Below the pieces are notes generated by a model. That model searched no databases. It worked only from the letters and a program-made list of their open reading frames with translations, and was not told where the DNA came from. From Neelides folsomi (Eukaryota > Arthropoda > Collembola > Neelipleona > Neelidae): DNA of 64,000 nucleotides. The stretch lies in assembly GCA_034687125.1 (NCBI GenBank), contig JAQGBZ010000080.1, forward strand, positions 124,001 through 188,000, written 5' to 3'. The position numbers were made by a program, and so were the translations under genes. Below, in pieces: positions 12,093-25,172 of the stretch; positions within the stretch are counted from its first letter, which is position 1; every line of letters begins with the position of its first letter.

Positions 12093-12632
12093 TTATTTAA
12101 CTTCGCTTGTCTTCATTTGCTCCTCATCACTGCCAGAATCACTATCCGAGTCCGATTTCTCATCTTTTCCTTGGGTAGATTTCTTATCATCTTTCATTTT
12201 CATTTTCATATTTGCTTTTTTCTTGAGACGTTTTGCCCGCTTTTTAGCTGTTTTCTCCTCAAATGCCTTTTTATTATCCTCGAGTTTAGTCTGGAATTCT
12301 AGGTCGAGATCCTCTTGTTTTGCCTTCTCTTGAATATAACGCTGACGAGCGTATTCTTTCCTTCGGAGATGTCTGTAAACATGGAACTCTCCGCTTCCAG
12401 CTCCTGCTGAAGAACCCATAATATTTCGGACAAAATCGGGAGCTCGAGGAGGATTTCGTTCTTTGGGTCTTTCAGGAATCATTACGGGCTTTTCGAAATT
12501 GGAAAAAAGTCGATCGAGCTTCATTTTTTGGTAATCTGCTGCATTTTTTATTGAAATTATTTTTTTCTCTTTACTATCTTCTGAATTCCCATTTTCTCCG
12601 CTGTCAAAATTATCCTCCGGTGGATTACTCAT
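12093..12632 (-). CDS. PRKRIP1: PRKR-interacting protein 1 homologue
   Basis: Intronless coding region, 179 residues. The core is the family signature: residues about 45-60 (KPVMIPERPKE), then PRAPDFVRNIMGSSAGAGSG and EFHVYRHLRRKEYARQRYI. A long basic helix follows, with EKTAKKRAKRLKKKA as the likely nuclear localisation signal, and then an acidic Ser/Asp tail. In vertebrates PRKRIP1 (C114) binds double-stranded RNA, inhibits the kinase PKR, and is a component of catalytic-stage spliceosomes. A role in the nucleus and spliceosome is expected here. The N-terminal 30 residues are acidic and not conserved. It is divergent from ARMH3, with about 600 bases between the two start codons. Confidence 0.95.
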   Translation of the reverse strand: MSNPPEDNFDSGENGNSEDSKEKKIISIKNAADYQKMKLDRLFSNFEKPVMIPERPKERNPPRAPDFVRNIMGSSAGAGSGEFHVYRHLRRKEYARQRYIQEKAKQEDLDLEFQTKLEDNKKAFEEKTAKKRAKRLKKKANMKMKMKDDKKSTQGKDEKSDSDSDSGSDEEQMKTSEVK

Positions 12633-13239
12633 CTTTTCAAATCCAACCTAAAATACAAATACTAATATGCCGATTAGAATATTTTATTACTTTGAACAAT
12701 ATGCAAATTAAGTATTTACGAGAGAATAAATTCTCATAGAGTGAATTGTCAATAAGCGAATCACCTCTAAAGATTTCAATTTCAGTCCTCACCCCTTCGA
12801 ATTTTATCGATTCTTTAATTTAAATAACTATAAACTCTCTGATAACTATTACACGATTAGAAAAAAAGTAGTATCTTAATTAAAGAATTCGGCTTTAATT
12901 TGTCAATTTACTTATTCTCGAGATTCCGAAGAAGAAAATGAATCTGAAAAAGAATGTAAGCTAAACCTTGCGGATTTGAGAGTTTCCTTTAAATGTTCCC
13001 TTTCACCTTCTGAATTCTGATTCTGAATTCTGAATCAGAAGTTCTGACATCGCAGTTTAATTTTTTAAATGCATTTATAACTTGTTAACTTTAATATAGA
13101 CTTCCCAATTAGTCAAATCATCCATATTTATCCAATATCTCATTTTCATTTATATGATCATAGTCCACATGTACTGATTTCAACGTATTGTTCTCATATT
13201 CCTTTTCCTTATCCGCATTGTATTATTTAGGAGTTTAAA
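12633..13239. other. Shared upstream region of PRKRIP1 and ARMH3
   Basis: Head-to-head intergenic region that probably contains both promoters. It holds a short direct repeat of TTCTGAATTCTGA near 13,009-13,046. No TATA box is obvious for either gene. Confidence 0.5.
13009..13046. repeat. Short TTCTGAATTCTGA tandem repeat
   Basis: Two adjacent copies of the 13-base unit, plus a partly inverted third copy, about 200 bases upstream of the ARMH3 start. Confidence 0.7.
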
Positions 13240-16200
13240 ATGTCACTTCGCAAGAATACACCACTTGCCATCGGGAAGAAGCAATTGAAGGAGAAAATTG
13301 TCCAAATATACGAGCAATTGCTCTTAGTGAGCACACTTATATCATAGACATTCAATATTGAATTGAAATATTATCTAAGGATCAATTACAAACTTTTGTT
13401 TTTATAATTTGACAGGGCGAGGATCCATCTTTATCCAATTCCAATTTTTGGGAAGAGTTCTTCTTACTCAAACCAAAGCCGAATGTTTTGGAAACTGAAT
13501 TGAGCAAGTTGAGGGGAGATCAACTCCCCACGATACGTCCAATCATCCGATCTCTTTTCTGCCACTGTGTCAATGTCTTGGGAGAAGTCAACACCAATTC
13601 CCACAACATTAAAATATGCAATTCCTATATAGTGAGTTAAACATTTTAATACTTTACTTTGTTAGATTTCATTGCAGATTAGGAACGCATTTATTTCATT
13701 ATGTCTTCTTTCAGACAATGGTTGCTCTTGTTGATGGAATTGTAAAGCTGATCAAAGCTGAATTCGGCTATGACTTATTGGATGCCCTGACCGGGTTTGA
13801 AAACGCTGGGAGAGTTCTAAACTCTCTGTTGCAGCACTCATCTGTGATATTGATCGGTTCGACAAATTTTCAATTTCAGATATAAAGAATATTGTATTTT
13901 ATTATGAATTTAATCAAATCTCCCATTTATATTCCAGGTGAATATCCCAAGAGCGTGAAGCAAACTTGCATCCATTCCCTCTTGATGATGATGACGTCTA
14001 CGGAGATCGTCTCAAAAAATCGTATTATGGAATATTTTCTCACAAGCTCTTCGTTTCATGAAAGTATCTTTTGGCTATTGAGCCAGACTGAAACGCGAAT
14101 TGATTTTGGCCACGATTGCCTCATCATTTTAACACTTCTTGTCAATTTTGAGAAAGACCGTCCTAACTCTTGCGCAGTTCGCTTATCTCTCATTGATGAT
14201 CATCTCACTCTCAATGGATATAGTCAAGTTGGAAATAAATTCTTTCAATTTAAATGAAAATTCTATTATAATGAAGCTAATTGAGATTTGTACTTGTTAG
14301 GCAATCACCACAGGTTTATCAGAGTTTTGCTTACTTCACAATTCTGCTTTGGAGAACAACTCCGGGTGGCTTCACTCTTTGACTTCGATTGTTGGCTCAA
14401 TCTTTGTGGCAGATGAAAATGGGAAAAATGAAAGTTTATGGTAAGCTTATTTATTTAACGATGAGTTTAATTAAAATTATTAAGGAGAAGATCGTTGCTT
14501 ATCTAATACTTTATGAATCTGAGAGAATTACTTTTTAACAATAACTTTTAAATATCTTTAGTGGAACCAAAGTTGGTCTTCTTCTTGCGTTTTATGAAGC
14601 AATTCATCTGAATCGTAACTTTATGACAACGCTTGCAAATACGAAGACTGATACAAGTCCGAATAATACACTTGGACAGAATCTAACTTCACCGCTGCAA
14701 ATCCAACCATCTAATTTGCTCGTGACTTTTATTGAATATTGGTAAAGTTTCAATAGCGCAAACATTTTAAAATTGTATCACTTGTATCTGCCTTTTATTT
14801 TATTTAATACATTTGAAAGTTTATTTATTATTGTCTAACTCTAATTATTTTGCAACTTTAGTTCGTTGGTTATGCAAGACATCAAGTCAGAGTCGAGTTC
14901 CAATCTTGTCAAACTATGCTTTATAATATTAATCTGCATTTCGGAGGATCAATACGCGAATGCTCTTATGAGTGATCCTCATCTTGTATTCAGGGTAAGT
15001 TTTTAAACTTAAGCCACTCAATTCAATTTTAATCACAATAATTTAACAAAAACAATAATAAAATTTGTTGATTCGTTTTTAATTGGATGAATTGATTATA
15101 ATTATGGGATTGTGTTTGAAGGTTCAACTTCATCGGGTTCCAATGCGACACAGGAAAATATCTCCAGATTTGGCTCTTCCAATGCCTTTGATTTGCTCTC
15201 TTTTGGGTAATTAATTTTTCAACTTAAAATAAAGAATCTACTTATGGCATTTAATAAATTAACTTTTTTTAAAGATTTGATGGTGGAATTCATGATGACT
15301 CATTTGACAAAACGCTTGCCTTTTGAAATCTATATGCAATCAATTGGTAAATAAAGCTAAATGTGTTAAATATTACATATCATATACAGTAAGGAACATT
15401 AACATTGTAGCGGTCATATTTCATTACTCAAAATTCAATATTTTTTATTTTAGGAATTATCAATCGAATTCTTTGCTATCAAAAGAAATCTCGCACGCGT
15501 ATTAGTTTTGAATGGCGACAACTCTGGACTGCATTTTTTACCGTCTTGAAGTTTCTCGTATCCAATGAAGTTTCTCTTTTGAAGAAATTTGACATATTTC
15601 ATTTGGGTCTTCAAATTGTGAATATGGTCAACCTCTTTGTCACTTTTGGGGACACTTTTTTGTTGACACCTAATTCCTATGATGAGTTGTATTACGAGAT
15701 AATACGGTGGCAGCCAACTTTCGATGGATTATATTCATTGAGTAAGAATTATTAAATTTATTTGAAATATACAGTACTAAAATATAAAACAATATTTTTA
15801 TTTATTTAAATATTTTTCTAATAATAATATATTTTCTTATATTGACAATTCAATTTAAATTTTAAAATATTTTCTGATAGCTGCTCGTTACACTTCGAGC
15901 AATGGTGAACATAAATCGAGTGCGGCGAAATTGTCATTTTCCCTTGCAAACATTCGTGGGATTCTTTCTCACTTTTCGCCGAAAATTGACGAGTATTTGA
16001 CCAGTCAGAACATCAGTACACCGACCGAAGAGCAGGTTAATTTTGTTAATCGCTATATTTAACCGATTGATGTTATTTTAGGCAGTTTGTATTTTATCGA
16101 GTGAATACGAATTGATGCTAAAAGGTTTATGCTTTTAGATAATTGAAGTGGTTAGGTTGAACTATGACAGTTTGACCTTAAAAATTCTGGATAATCTTGA

Positions 16201-16451
16201 CCACTTTGAACGGTATTCTGAAGTACCCAAATACTCGTCGTTTTTTACTTCAATTGTTAGAGTCATGATGAAGGTAAACAACAAATTCTTTTTTTGTTTT
16301 AATTTAATGAATTATTTATTTAGTCAGAGAATATGATTTACATTATACTTACTTAATTTATTTTCAGGATACCAGACATACCCTCGCATCTGTCAATATT
16401 GACTATTCTCCAATTATCAACGCTGTCAACGAACCTGCCCAGCCTTTATAA
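13240..16451 (+). CDS. ARMH3: Armadillo-like helical domain protein ARMH3
   Basis: Thirteen exons: 13240-13326, 13416-13631, 13715-13856, 13938-14227, 14301-14440, 14562-14741, 14862-14994, 15122-15206, 15275-15346, 15454-15741, 15881-16035, 16139-16273, 16368-16451. Together they encode 668 residues, close to the roughly 690 of human ARMH3 (C10orf76). The match runs end to end. It includes KKQLKEKIVQIYEQLL near the N-terminus, EDQYANALMSDPH, VQLHRVPMRHRK, SLLDLMVEFMMTH, VTFGDTFLLTPNSYDELYYE (the most conserved block, in exon 10) and LNYDSLTLKILDNLDHFERY near the end. In vertebrates this protein partners PI4KB and GBF1 at the Golgi and supports PI4P production. It consists of helical repeats with no catalytic motif. 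The donor of intron 3 (G|GTTCGA) is poor, but only it keeps the frame. The gene converges on the TMBIM gene. Confidence 0.95.
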
Positions 16452-16770
16452 ACGTATTTAATTATGATCTACGCATTCGCGTTAAACAAGTTACCTTTTT
16501 ATAGCACTTATTTATCAAATATTATAAAATTATGATTATCTACTTTTATTTAGGGTATTTGTATAAACTTTATAGGTAATGGTGTACCATTATAAAAATT
16601 TACTAATTTTATTATTGAAATACAAAATAAATGGTTTTAAATTTTACACAAACAATCTGTTTATCATCTGGCAAATTCGAAACCAAATATTTATTGATCT
16701 CTCATTAAATACATAATTTTTCCATTGTTATACATTTAAAATTTTACTATAATTTTTGGTTAATTTAATA

Positions 16771-18928
16771 TCAATTATTTGCTAAAGATCCAATTCCAAG
16801 AATACACAAAAAGAGGTTCACAATGTTTGAAAAAAGGCTATAATTTAAAAAAAATAAATTGAACGTTAATTGAGTTTATGTTTATGTATGGTGTACATTA
16901 GGAAATTTGTTTTTAACTAATTAAAAGGGCTTGGCATGTTAGATTAACAACGATTACCTAATACTTGTATAGAGCCACATGTCAGTTCCCAACTCGTACT
17001 TTCTTCCGCCAATAACGAGTTGCAAGTTGTAAAGTAAATACTAGAATTAATAGACATCCAAATTATTAATTTAACAATAGGTAGTTAATTAATATTCATT
17101 TAGAATCAATTTTTAGAATGAATACTTGATTAATATATATTATTAAAATTAAGTAATAATGAATTATAGTTTTATTTACAATGCTGCAAAGCATCGCTCC
17201 GGCAAATGAAATAACCAAATTTAGAAAACGTATCTCATGTTTGTTAGAATCAAAAATAGAAAATAGCAATATTGCCACAATTGCAAATAATATGAAGCTT
17301 ATGCTGATAACTGTTACATTATATTACAGGTTTAATGTTTTTTTTAAATTATGTATTTAATAGATTTAATACGATAAATTATAACCATACTAAATAGATA
17401 TAGTCCACATCCAGTGATATCCAGCTACAGATATTTTGAAGAATTGATCAATTGATGCATATTAATTTTAAAACATATTTTTCCGATTTTTGTATCATTG
17501 TTTATAATTTTTAAGTATATATGATAAATTAATTCAAAACATACACGTTTGACGAATAGTGTGACTATCAACATGAGTAAGAAGATAATCGCTGTTGCTG
17601 CTAAAGCTATCACGACTAGCTGCAATGCAAAAAGAACAATTTTATTTAAAGTCGTAGTAGTATACACACTCATAACATGTAGGCTAAAATATTAGGTATT
17701 GGTATTGTGCTTTAATTAGTTTAATTAGTAAAACAAGTTATTAGTTAATATTAATATACAGATATATGAAAGAAAATACCTCAAATGTATGTCCTTCAAA
17801 TACAATAGTAGATGCGCATATATAGCTTAATGCAACTGTCTAAAACAAAGAAAACGTTTGAGCACAAAATGGTTATATAATAATATAGTATTTAGTTAAT
17901 TTTATTAAGCACGAGAATACGGACCGGATCGTTGAATCAAATATAATTTTATATTGCAATCTATTGATTAAATGCAACTTACAAAAATTATAGCAATTGT
18001 TACATTCACAGGTCCAATGGGTCCTAAAATTTATAATTCGTTTATGGGCTTTATTTACCTTTTAAGTTTTATAGTGTTCATTTTTTAATATTTTACAATT
18101 GTTCATTTACCTTTTCCGACATTACAGCATCCTACCTGAAGAAAAAAATAAGGTATTTAATATCTAAAAATACACATTTATTAAATATTATTAACATAAA
18201 TATATTGTATTCTATATATAAATGAGAACTAATTACGAAACATTGCATAATTGAATATGATTTTTGACGATCAGTATGTCAATACAGGTAATTCAAACGT
18301 ACCAAAATAATAATGGTTATCTCGACGATGCTAAATATAAAAATATATCAGTATCTTAATATTAATTAAATTAATATTTGAATTGACATTAAAAATAATT
18401 TTATAATTTGTCACGAAAATTTATGTGTATAAATTGAATTGAACTTACAAAGCCAGGAAAACCAAGTACCACTGTCTTTTGATGAAAGTTCCAACTTCGG
18501 ATACGCTATAAGATAAAATGCGTTTAATTATAATTACTTACATATAGTTCTTGGAAATATTATTGAGAAAGTGATTATTTGATTACAAAAATGGAAGTAC
18601 GGAAAGAGCTACACAAAATGTGAGCATCAGCGTAAGCGTAAAAAATACTTTTCGAGTAAATGACATTCGGGCCGTTTTATCTGCAAAGGCTTTGTTGGCC
18701 CATTTCTTAAGAATTTATCATTAAAAATATTTTGCATCAATTGTTTAATTATTTTACATATAAATTAAATAATTTAAATACCTCTTTATTTACTCGACAT
18801 GGTTCTTCTTCATCTCCTACTTCGACCTCTTCCTCAACAATAATATAGTAAGTATCATTGTCGTCATATTTATTTTGTGCATTGGACGCATTTTTTGATT
18901 CATTAATTTGTTCCTTACTTGATGGCAT
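16771..18928 (-). CDS. TMBIM/Lifeguard-family membrane protein with altered aspartate sensor
   Basis: Twelve exons, in gene order: 18928-18782, 18705-18587, 18505-18449, 18330-18303, 18135-18111, 18023-17983, 17839-17780, 17619-17545, 17424-17391, 17310-17180, 17040-16958, 16837-16771; 288 residues. All phases agree. The N-terminus is short and acidic (EEEVEVGDEEEP). The Bax-inhibitor-1 fold begins at FADKTARMSFTRKVFFTLTL, followed by TVALSYICASTIVFEG, LVVIALAATAIIF, LDITGCGLYLF, the YNLQLVIGG motif and a last segment NIVNLFLCIL. Seven membrane segments are expected. Lifeguard/TMBIM proteins sit in ER, Golgi or plasma membrane and modulate calcium leak and cell death. The two aspartates that form the pH-sensing pair in BI-1 proteins (the D of Y/FDTQ and the D of LDIIN) are both Asn here, N244 and N271. 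Several exons are very small (25-41 bases). Confidence 0.88.
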
Positions 18929-21900
18929 TTTGAAGATTACAATCAACGAATTATACTTTAATTTACGTGAAATGAAGTCTAATTATTTATTTACATGCAT
19001 TATAATAAGGCAAATGAAACTTTATATTTTATATCATTCCAATATATCCATAAATAAGTATACTATCTTATGCTCTATCGATATTCTACAACGACAATTG
19101 AAGTTTAAAAATTATCCAGTTGTTCTTAATTCTATGTAGTTCAGTATGTTCCTATGTTAGCTTATTGAAATTTTAGATTGGCGTTAAATGAAGAAATCAC
19201 GAACAAGTCCTTAATTGCTTTATCAGTACATTAGAGGCTTTTAATTATTACCATACGTAATACTTATTATAAGAATTCCTGATTGTGCTCTTGTGATTTA
19301 ACTTCATTATTTTGCAAAACTTTATAATAATGGCGAATGGGTAAAGGAGTACAATAGTCCATAGTTCATACCTTTCTCATCAATGTGAATGTCCAGTCAA
19401 GACAAGATACTTCCTCACATTCTCTTTCGATTCTCATCATTTGTTGTTAAATGCACTAAAAGGCTTGGAATATGGAACACTAAAATGAGAATCCTTTTCC
19501 TTTGTTGGTTGTGAAAATGTTCGATAGAATCTGATATTTATTGTAACATTTGAGGAAACAAAGGCCTTTTACTTTTCCTTAAACCCCCATTAAAATAAAC
19601 ATTGCTTTTAAACATTCGCATTTAGCTAATAAGGAACTTTTTAGCATTTCACTTTGTGATATAAGAATTCTCTATCGGTTATAGGAAAATAATTTCATTC
19701 TGTGAGGTATTTATGCCAAAGGTGCTAAATATTTTTATGCACTGTACAATTAAGCTACAATAAAAAGTTTTTAAGAATTTATATTTTTATGCAATAAAAT
19801 GATTTAATCTGGCGAAATCCCTTAAGATCCATCAACGAGATCTTCGCGTGTCTCTCACAATTATTTCGCCCATCTTTCATTTTTAGTTTTTGTAAACTTT
19901 TAAGTAAAAAGTTTGCAAATTACATGAGAAACCCCTATATTAGACCATGTATGTATCTTGGACGGTGAAATGCATTTGTTTGTTTACATATTGCATTACG
20001 TAATTTTGTATCTTCTAGGGTTTAATAAATGAGACGTGCTGTGTTGGTTGTTGGTGGTTTTCTAATGAAGAAAACGCTAATGAATTTTCCTAATAAGACA
20101 CTCTTCCGCTGCACGAGCTTTTTCCCCTCACTACATAAAGGTTGTGAAGAATTCATGAGCATGAATAAAGCTTATTATTTCTCATCATGTATCAACTTGT
20201 ATTGTGGCTTTAATACGAGTCTCTTATTAAAGAACTTTTTGGTTATTCCGTAATAGTCAAATTGCAACTAGACAGCCACCGAAGGAAGAGACAGTCAAAA
20301 TTTACGCTTCTGCTCTCAAAATGTCAGATTCGACCGCCTTAATCAACTCATTAATTTCAATCCTTATAATTATTTTGATGAAATTAGGAACGAGGATAAA
20401 ATAATTACGAAATATATTTAATTTAAAAAAGATGATTAACCCGATACTTTCCATATTTAAGACAATTTTGTCCGAATTATTATAATATGGTACTTTTATG
20501 CGATAGATACAAAACTTACAAGAACTTTGCCTGATTATCCTGACAGTTTTTAATTATGTATAATATCATAAAACATAGTGGTGGTTTATGGGTAGGTTTG
20601 ATTGAAGGGTTAAAAATTCTTAACGAGAAATTCTGAGAATCGACAAGATTTTCCATTTAAAAGAAAAGGAAAGAAGAATCATATTTCTTTTCATAATTAA
20701 GTTTGTAATTAAATTCACGATAATGATAAGTCAGGAAGTTTTCATATACAGATAGAATCGATTCATTGTAAGCGTAAAGGCACCAATCTGAAGGCAATGA
20801 AATCAAAAGTGAAGTAAAAATGACTAAAGAATAAATTGAGTTATGAAGCCGTGATTGCTTATTGCTTTTCTCGGAGTTCTGTCCAATATAACTATACATA
20901 AAACAAAATGATTGACATAACAAGATTCTCATTCGTTTCAGAATAAGAAATAAGATGCTAACATGCTAAGCTCAAACTCTACCTTTTGTCATTAATTTAA
21001 ACAAGATGTATGAGTTCAATAATAATTTAACAATATAGGAAGTTGTTATATATTTAATCTTATTGGAAAATGATTTTATTGTCACTGTTGTACCATACTA
21101 CTTTCTCAATGGCTTATGGAATTACTTTTTCACTTAAAACTATTAAATCGAGCATTTTCATAATTTTATATTTTCTAATGTCCAGCTTTCTTAATATTAG
21201 TTTTTATTCAATCTTGAGCATTCGATTCAAGTTCTCTTTAAGTATGTTAAAAGTTAAAATCATCAAGGATTTCTTCAGATATTTGCTTAAATCCTTCATT
21301 TGAGTTGAAGAGAAAAAGGGAAATAAGGGACGGTTATTAAATGCAATTTTGAAATTGGGGCAAGAATGGCGAGGCTCGGTTAATAAGGTCCTTACATAAT
21401 TAGAAGCTGGAGGGGACAATTGAACGAAATTAGCTCAATGGCCAACAAAATTCTATTGTGGTTTAAATCCGCCACTTGGATTAAAGAAAACTCGAATGTG
21501 GCAAAGTTGGGCAAATCATATCCATATTTGAGATGTGTATCAGGAGAGGAAATTACCTCATCTTTTCACTCTACTACATGAAGGACCAAGGTGTGGGATG
21601 GGAGTGTGAATGAATGAAAGGGCGAGTGAGACGGCTCGTGTCGTGTTATCTCAAGAGACTTTTGCAAGTATTAGTAAACTAGTATTAAAAATCATATATC
21701 TTCTGTAAAAAAGCAAAGTTACGTAGTAATTTTTAATGCTAATATGACATGATATAAATACCAGTAAGACACGATAAAATTATATACACAATTATGTATT
21801 TATTAAGCATCATAAAGTACGGGTATATGAGTTGGCATTGAATCCCTCGGCGTTTTGCCTCAATCTCAATATTCTTCATTATTTGATTGCTGCGTGGGAC

Positions 21901-22047
21901 GTGATGGTCGGTCGGTGAGAGAAGCAAAGATAAGAATGGGACGAGGTTGGTGAGGGCAGAAAGAAATCCATGAACTCCGTCTCTTTCACTTCATGTCTCA
22001 TGTGGTCCAATGCGTGTGTGGTAGATTGGAGCGGAGATTGAATTAGG

Positions 22048-22086
22048 AATGATCATAATAATGCTCCTCCGGTTATTATGATCATT
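22048..22086. repeat. Perfect 14-bp inverted repeat, 11-bp spacer
   Basis: The left arm AATGATCATAATAA (22,048-22,061) and the right arm TTATTATGATCATT (22,073-22,086) are exact reverse complements. The GC-rich spacer is TGCTCCTCCGG. Each arm contains the palindrome TGATCA. Confidence 0.85.
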
Positions 22087-23459
22087 GTGTATCCCATCCT
22101 TTCCAAACATGAGGTCCTCATCTGCGCCAAATGGCCAAATTTACCAAAGAATCGTGGTCGTGAGCCCTTTCTTTTCCCTCCTTTGCGCAACGTCTTTCCA
22201 CTTATTACCTAAATAAACCCAGTTTAACTCTTTTGTGAGCAAAAGACGCAGTTTTTGTATCCTCGGGAGCAAAGGCATTATTGTGGGGAGACGTATGGGA
22301 GATTCTTTCGCTCGTTCAATTTGTCCATTAAACTCACTAACACTATAAAGATAAATCAGACTGATTGAGTATGACAGAATTACTACAAAAGACTTAGACA
22401 ACCAGACTTATTGTAAATTAGCTCTCAATGATTTGCAGATCTTTGTGGTTCCTTAGTCTGAAGTGTGAAAAACAATTGAATGGGTTGAGGTCGATGAGCG
22501 TGGAAAACAAGGGCTTTTTTAAATGAATAAAACCTGGCCTTGTCATTGAATTTAATTGGAATCGGGCGAGTTCTCAAATTTTAAGGGCAATAACGTTGAT
22601 TTGAAAAGTAAAATTGAAACAATTGAAATATTAATCATAAGTTATAAAGGACCTAACGGATCTTAAAACTATCGACTTTGAACGTTTAATTTCAATATTT
22701 TACTCTATAATTAAATAATGAAAATTATGGAATTATGAATACAATTTTCCACTGTGGTAGACTCATTATTTTTTAATTTACGATCACAAAGATAAGGAAT
22801 TGAAGAATGAAAAGAGCTAAGTAATAATATGGTAGAAACATGCAGATATTTAGCGTACTCACTAAGGTATAGGTTATATTGTATTAGGTATACCTTGTAG
22901 AGTAGTTCAGCACTTTAATTAAGGTTTTGGTTAAGATGTTGCTACAATTGAGCAATAATCGTGCACATTAACTTTAAAGGTTAAAGCAAATGGTCAAACT
23001 AAAAATACAAATTATGGTCAATTTGGTGATTTAATTTCGATTAAATCTTTCTTTTAAAAATGCTGAATTATATAGGTATTTCAAAAAGATGTAAAAATGT
23101 CCACGCTTACAAATGCTATATTTTTATCTCTACAATAGCTTCTTTTCTCATTTTTTTACTCGTTTAGAATTGAATTTGTTTATCAATTTACATTATAAAA
23201 AATCAAATAACACAAGGGGAAATAAAAGGGAGACAAATGGGAATTGTAAATAATGACATGTGAAGCTTTTATTAAACGTAGTTGTTTGTAAAGATAAGGA
23301 TTATAATTGGTGAAAAGTTCAATAATAAAATGTGTTGCAGAAGCTCTTCTTGGGCAAGATCAACCGTTACATAATAATTAAGCTTTGATGCAGTTTTAAT
23401 TCATTTTTCGTGTTGCAAGTTTTTGTAAGAAATATGTATGGAAAAGAAGTTTAATAACT

Positions 23460-23534
23460 CAATGACAAATTGTCATTGCTGCTTCTCAATATGTGTGATG
23501 AAGAGATGAATGATGGTCTTTAATATCATTCATC
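23460..23534. repeat. Two adjacent small inverted repeats
   Basis: CAATGACA/TGTCATTG with a 3-base loop (23,460-23,478), followed by GATGAATGAT/ATCATTCATC with a 10-base loop (23,505-23,534). Confidence 0.7.
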
Positions 23535-25113
23535 AAGCAGAGCAACTGCAACTGCAACCAACATTTTTGTGCGTTATTCTTAAACCTTTAATCCAAGCTC
23601 TCTTTGCTCAACAAAGGCCATCCAATTTCCCCCCTAATTTGAGAACAAAAGAGTAATCAACACAATATATTTCAAAACAATAAAAATTGAGTTTTATCCC
23701 ATTTTTTTATATGGCTACTTTGTAATCGTGAAATTGTTCCGTCTATGCATAAATTGTAAAATAATTAGTGTCGAAGAATGATAAAAAAGAAACTTAACAT
23801 TCACATTCTCTTTCTCCATTCTACCTTCCTTTCAACCAATGCCCAAACATCATTGTACGCATTCAACGCTCAATTTCCTCAAACTCCTAAAAACTTTAAT
23901 GCTTTTATACCTTGAAATTAAAATCGCGCAAGAGCCACTTCAATTATAGCCGTTATAATGTTTCAAGTGTTTTAAAGTAAACTTGAACTAATGCAGATTG
24001 TATTGATAAATAATTAAGTTAGGAAACAAGTATGTTACTGTTTATAATGCGTGTTTTGTTATTAGACATTGGACGTCATTTATGAGCGAAAATTTGATTA
24101 CTTCACTTGCACTATTAAAACTGCGTATATTTAAACCTCGAGCTTTCGCATAATTTTGTAATCAATGCGAATTAAGAATTTTAAGTGTTATTTGATGAAT
24201 AGATTTTTGCTTTTCATTTGATTACCTAATATCGAATAACGCGGCATATCACAAAGTATGTATTGTTTTTACTGTAGTTAAAAAAGATTTTTACTCAATT
24301 TTTTGCAAATTATTATTAAATAGCAAACTCAATAATGCTTAATGATGCTTAATGGGATAAAAAATTAGATTAACTAACAATAATTTGGAGTATAGAGTAT
24401 TAATAACATTTTAATTAATTTATTCATTTTTGATGAGTTTTGAAAGAAGTTTAACTGTAAATGAACGGAGTTAAGTAAAATAAATAACTTAATTAAAGGC
24501 CGATTATTAAAGGTCTTGTCTCATTCATAAACATGAGGGATTTTGGTGAATAAGTTGAGGAAGAGCTTTGATTATTAGAATAGGCGAGTGATTGCAACGG
24601 AGTCGTGCGAATTGGCATGATTCTCATTGCTCATTAGAGAGGAAAGTCAAGAGGCGATGGAGGTGGCCAAGGTGCTCGGTTTTATCACAGTATTATGTTA
24701 CATCTTACATTCGAATAATGTAAAGGCTTATGCAACCGTTTCCGTTATCGCACCTTCACTCTCGCTTCCTCCACAAAAAATCCTTTATTGACCAGATGTG
24801 CTGTTGACTCGAAGACGTCCAATGTAGGGCACCTGCAGCTGCTAATAAACTCACACATTAATACACATACATAATTGTCCCTAGGAATAATGGTGATGAG
24901 CGTATAATTAGCGACTGCAAGTGTCCGCCTCACCGTCGTCGTCGGAATGGAGCAACCAAACTCAAGTTCCCACCATTCCCACTACCTTCATTGTCTCTCA
25001 CGAGGGGAATGTGCGTCCTTTGGTCATCGAGGAGGTTAAGGAGTTCTCTCGGAATCCTCTCAGGACTCAAAATTGGACCAAAAGTGGGCGGAGGTGGCGG
25101 GATGGCAGGCGGC

Positions 25114-25121
25114 TATATAAA
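25114..25121 (+). promoter_or_regulatory. TATA box of the small His-rich gene
   Basis: TATATAAA, 59 bases upstream of the ATG at 25,173, in the context GGCTATATAAACC. Transcription should start near 25,145. Confidence 0.8.
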
Positions 25122-25172
25122 CCAACCTCCACTGCCACGTTCCTCACATTCCTCCAATCCTCCAAAGTAAAG

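Larger units (their letters stand above)
18929..25113. other. Six-kilobase region with no recognised gene
   Basis: No coding pattern or RNA gene was recognised. The part from about 21,300 to 22,520 is less AT-rich than its flanks and holds a perfect 14-base inverted repeat at 22,048-22,086. Two small hairpins lie at 23,460-23,534. From about 24,560 onwards is the upstream region of the His-rich gene. Candidate content is regulatory DNA or an unrecognised non-coding transcript. Confidence 0.45.

Noticed and set aside
13009-13046. Heat-shock element upstream of ARMH3
   Set aside because: TTC and GAA units have the wrong spacing for a heat-shock element.
22141-22401. 86-codon minus-strand frame with a hydrophobic start
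   Set aside because: No homology, no splice structure and no supporting promoter; probably chance.
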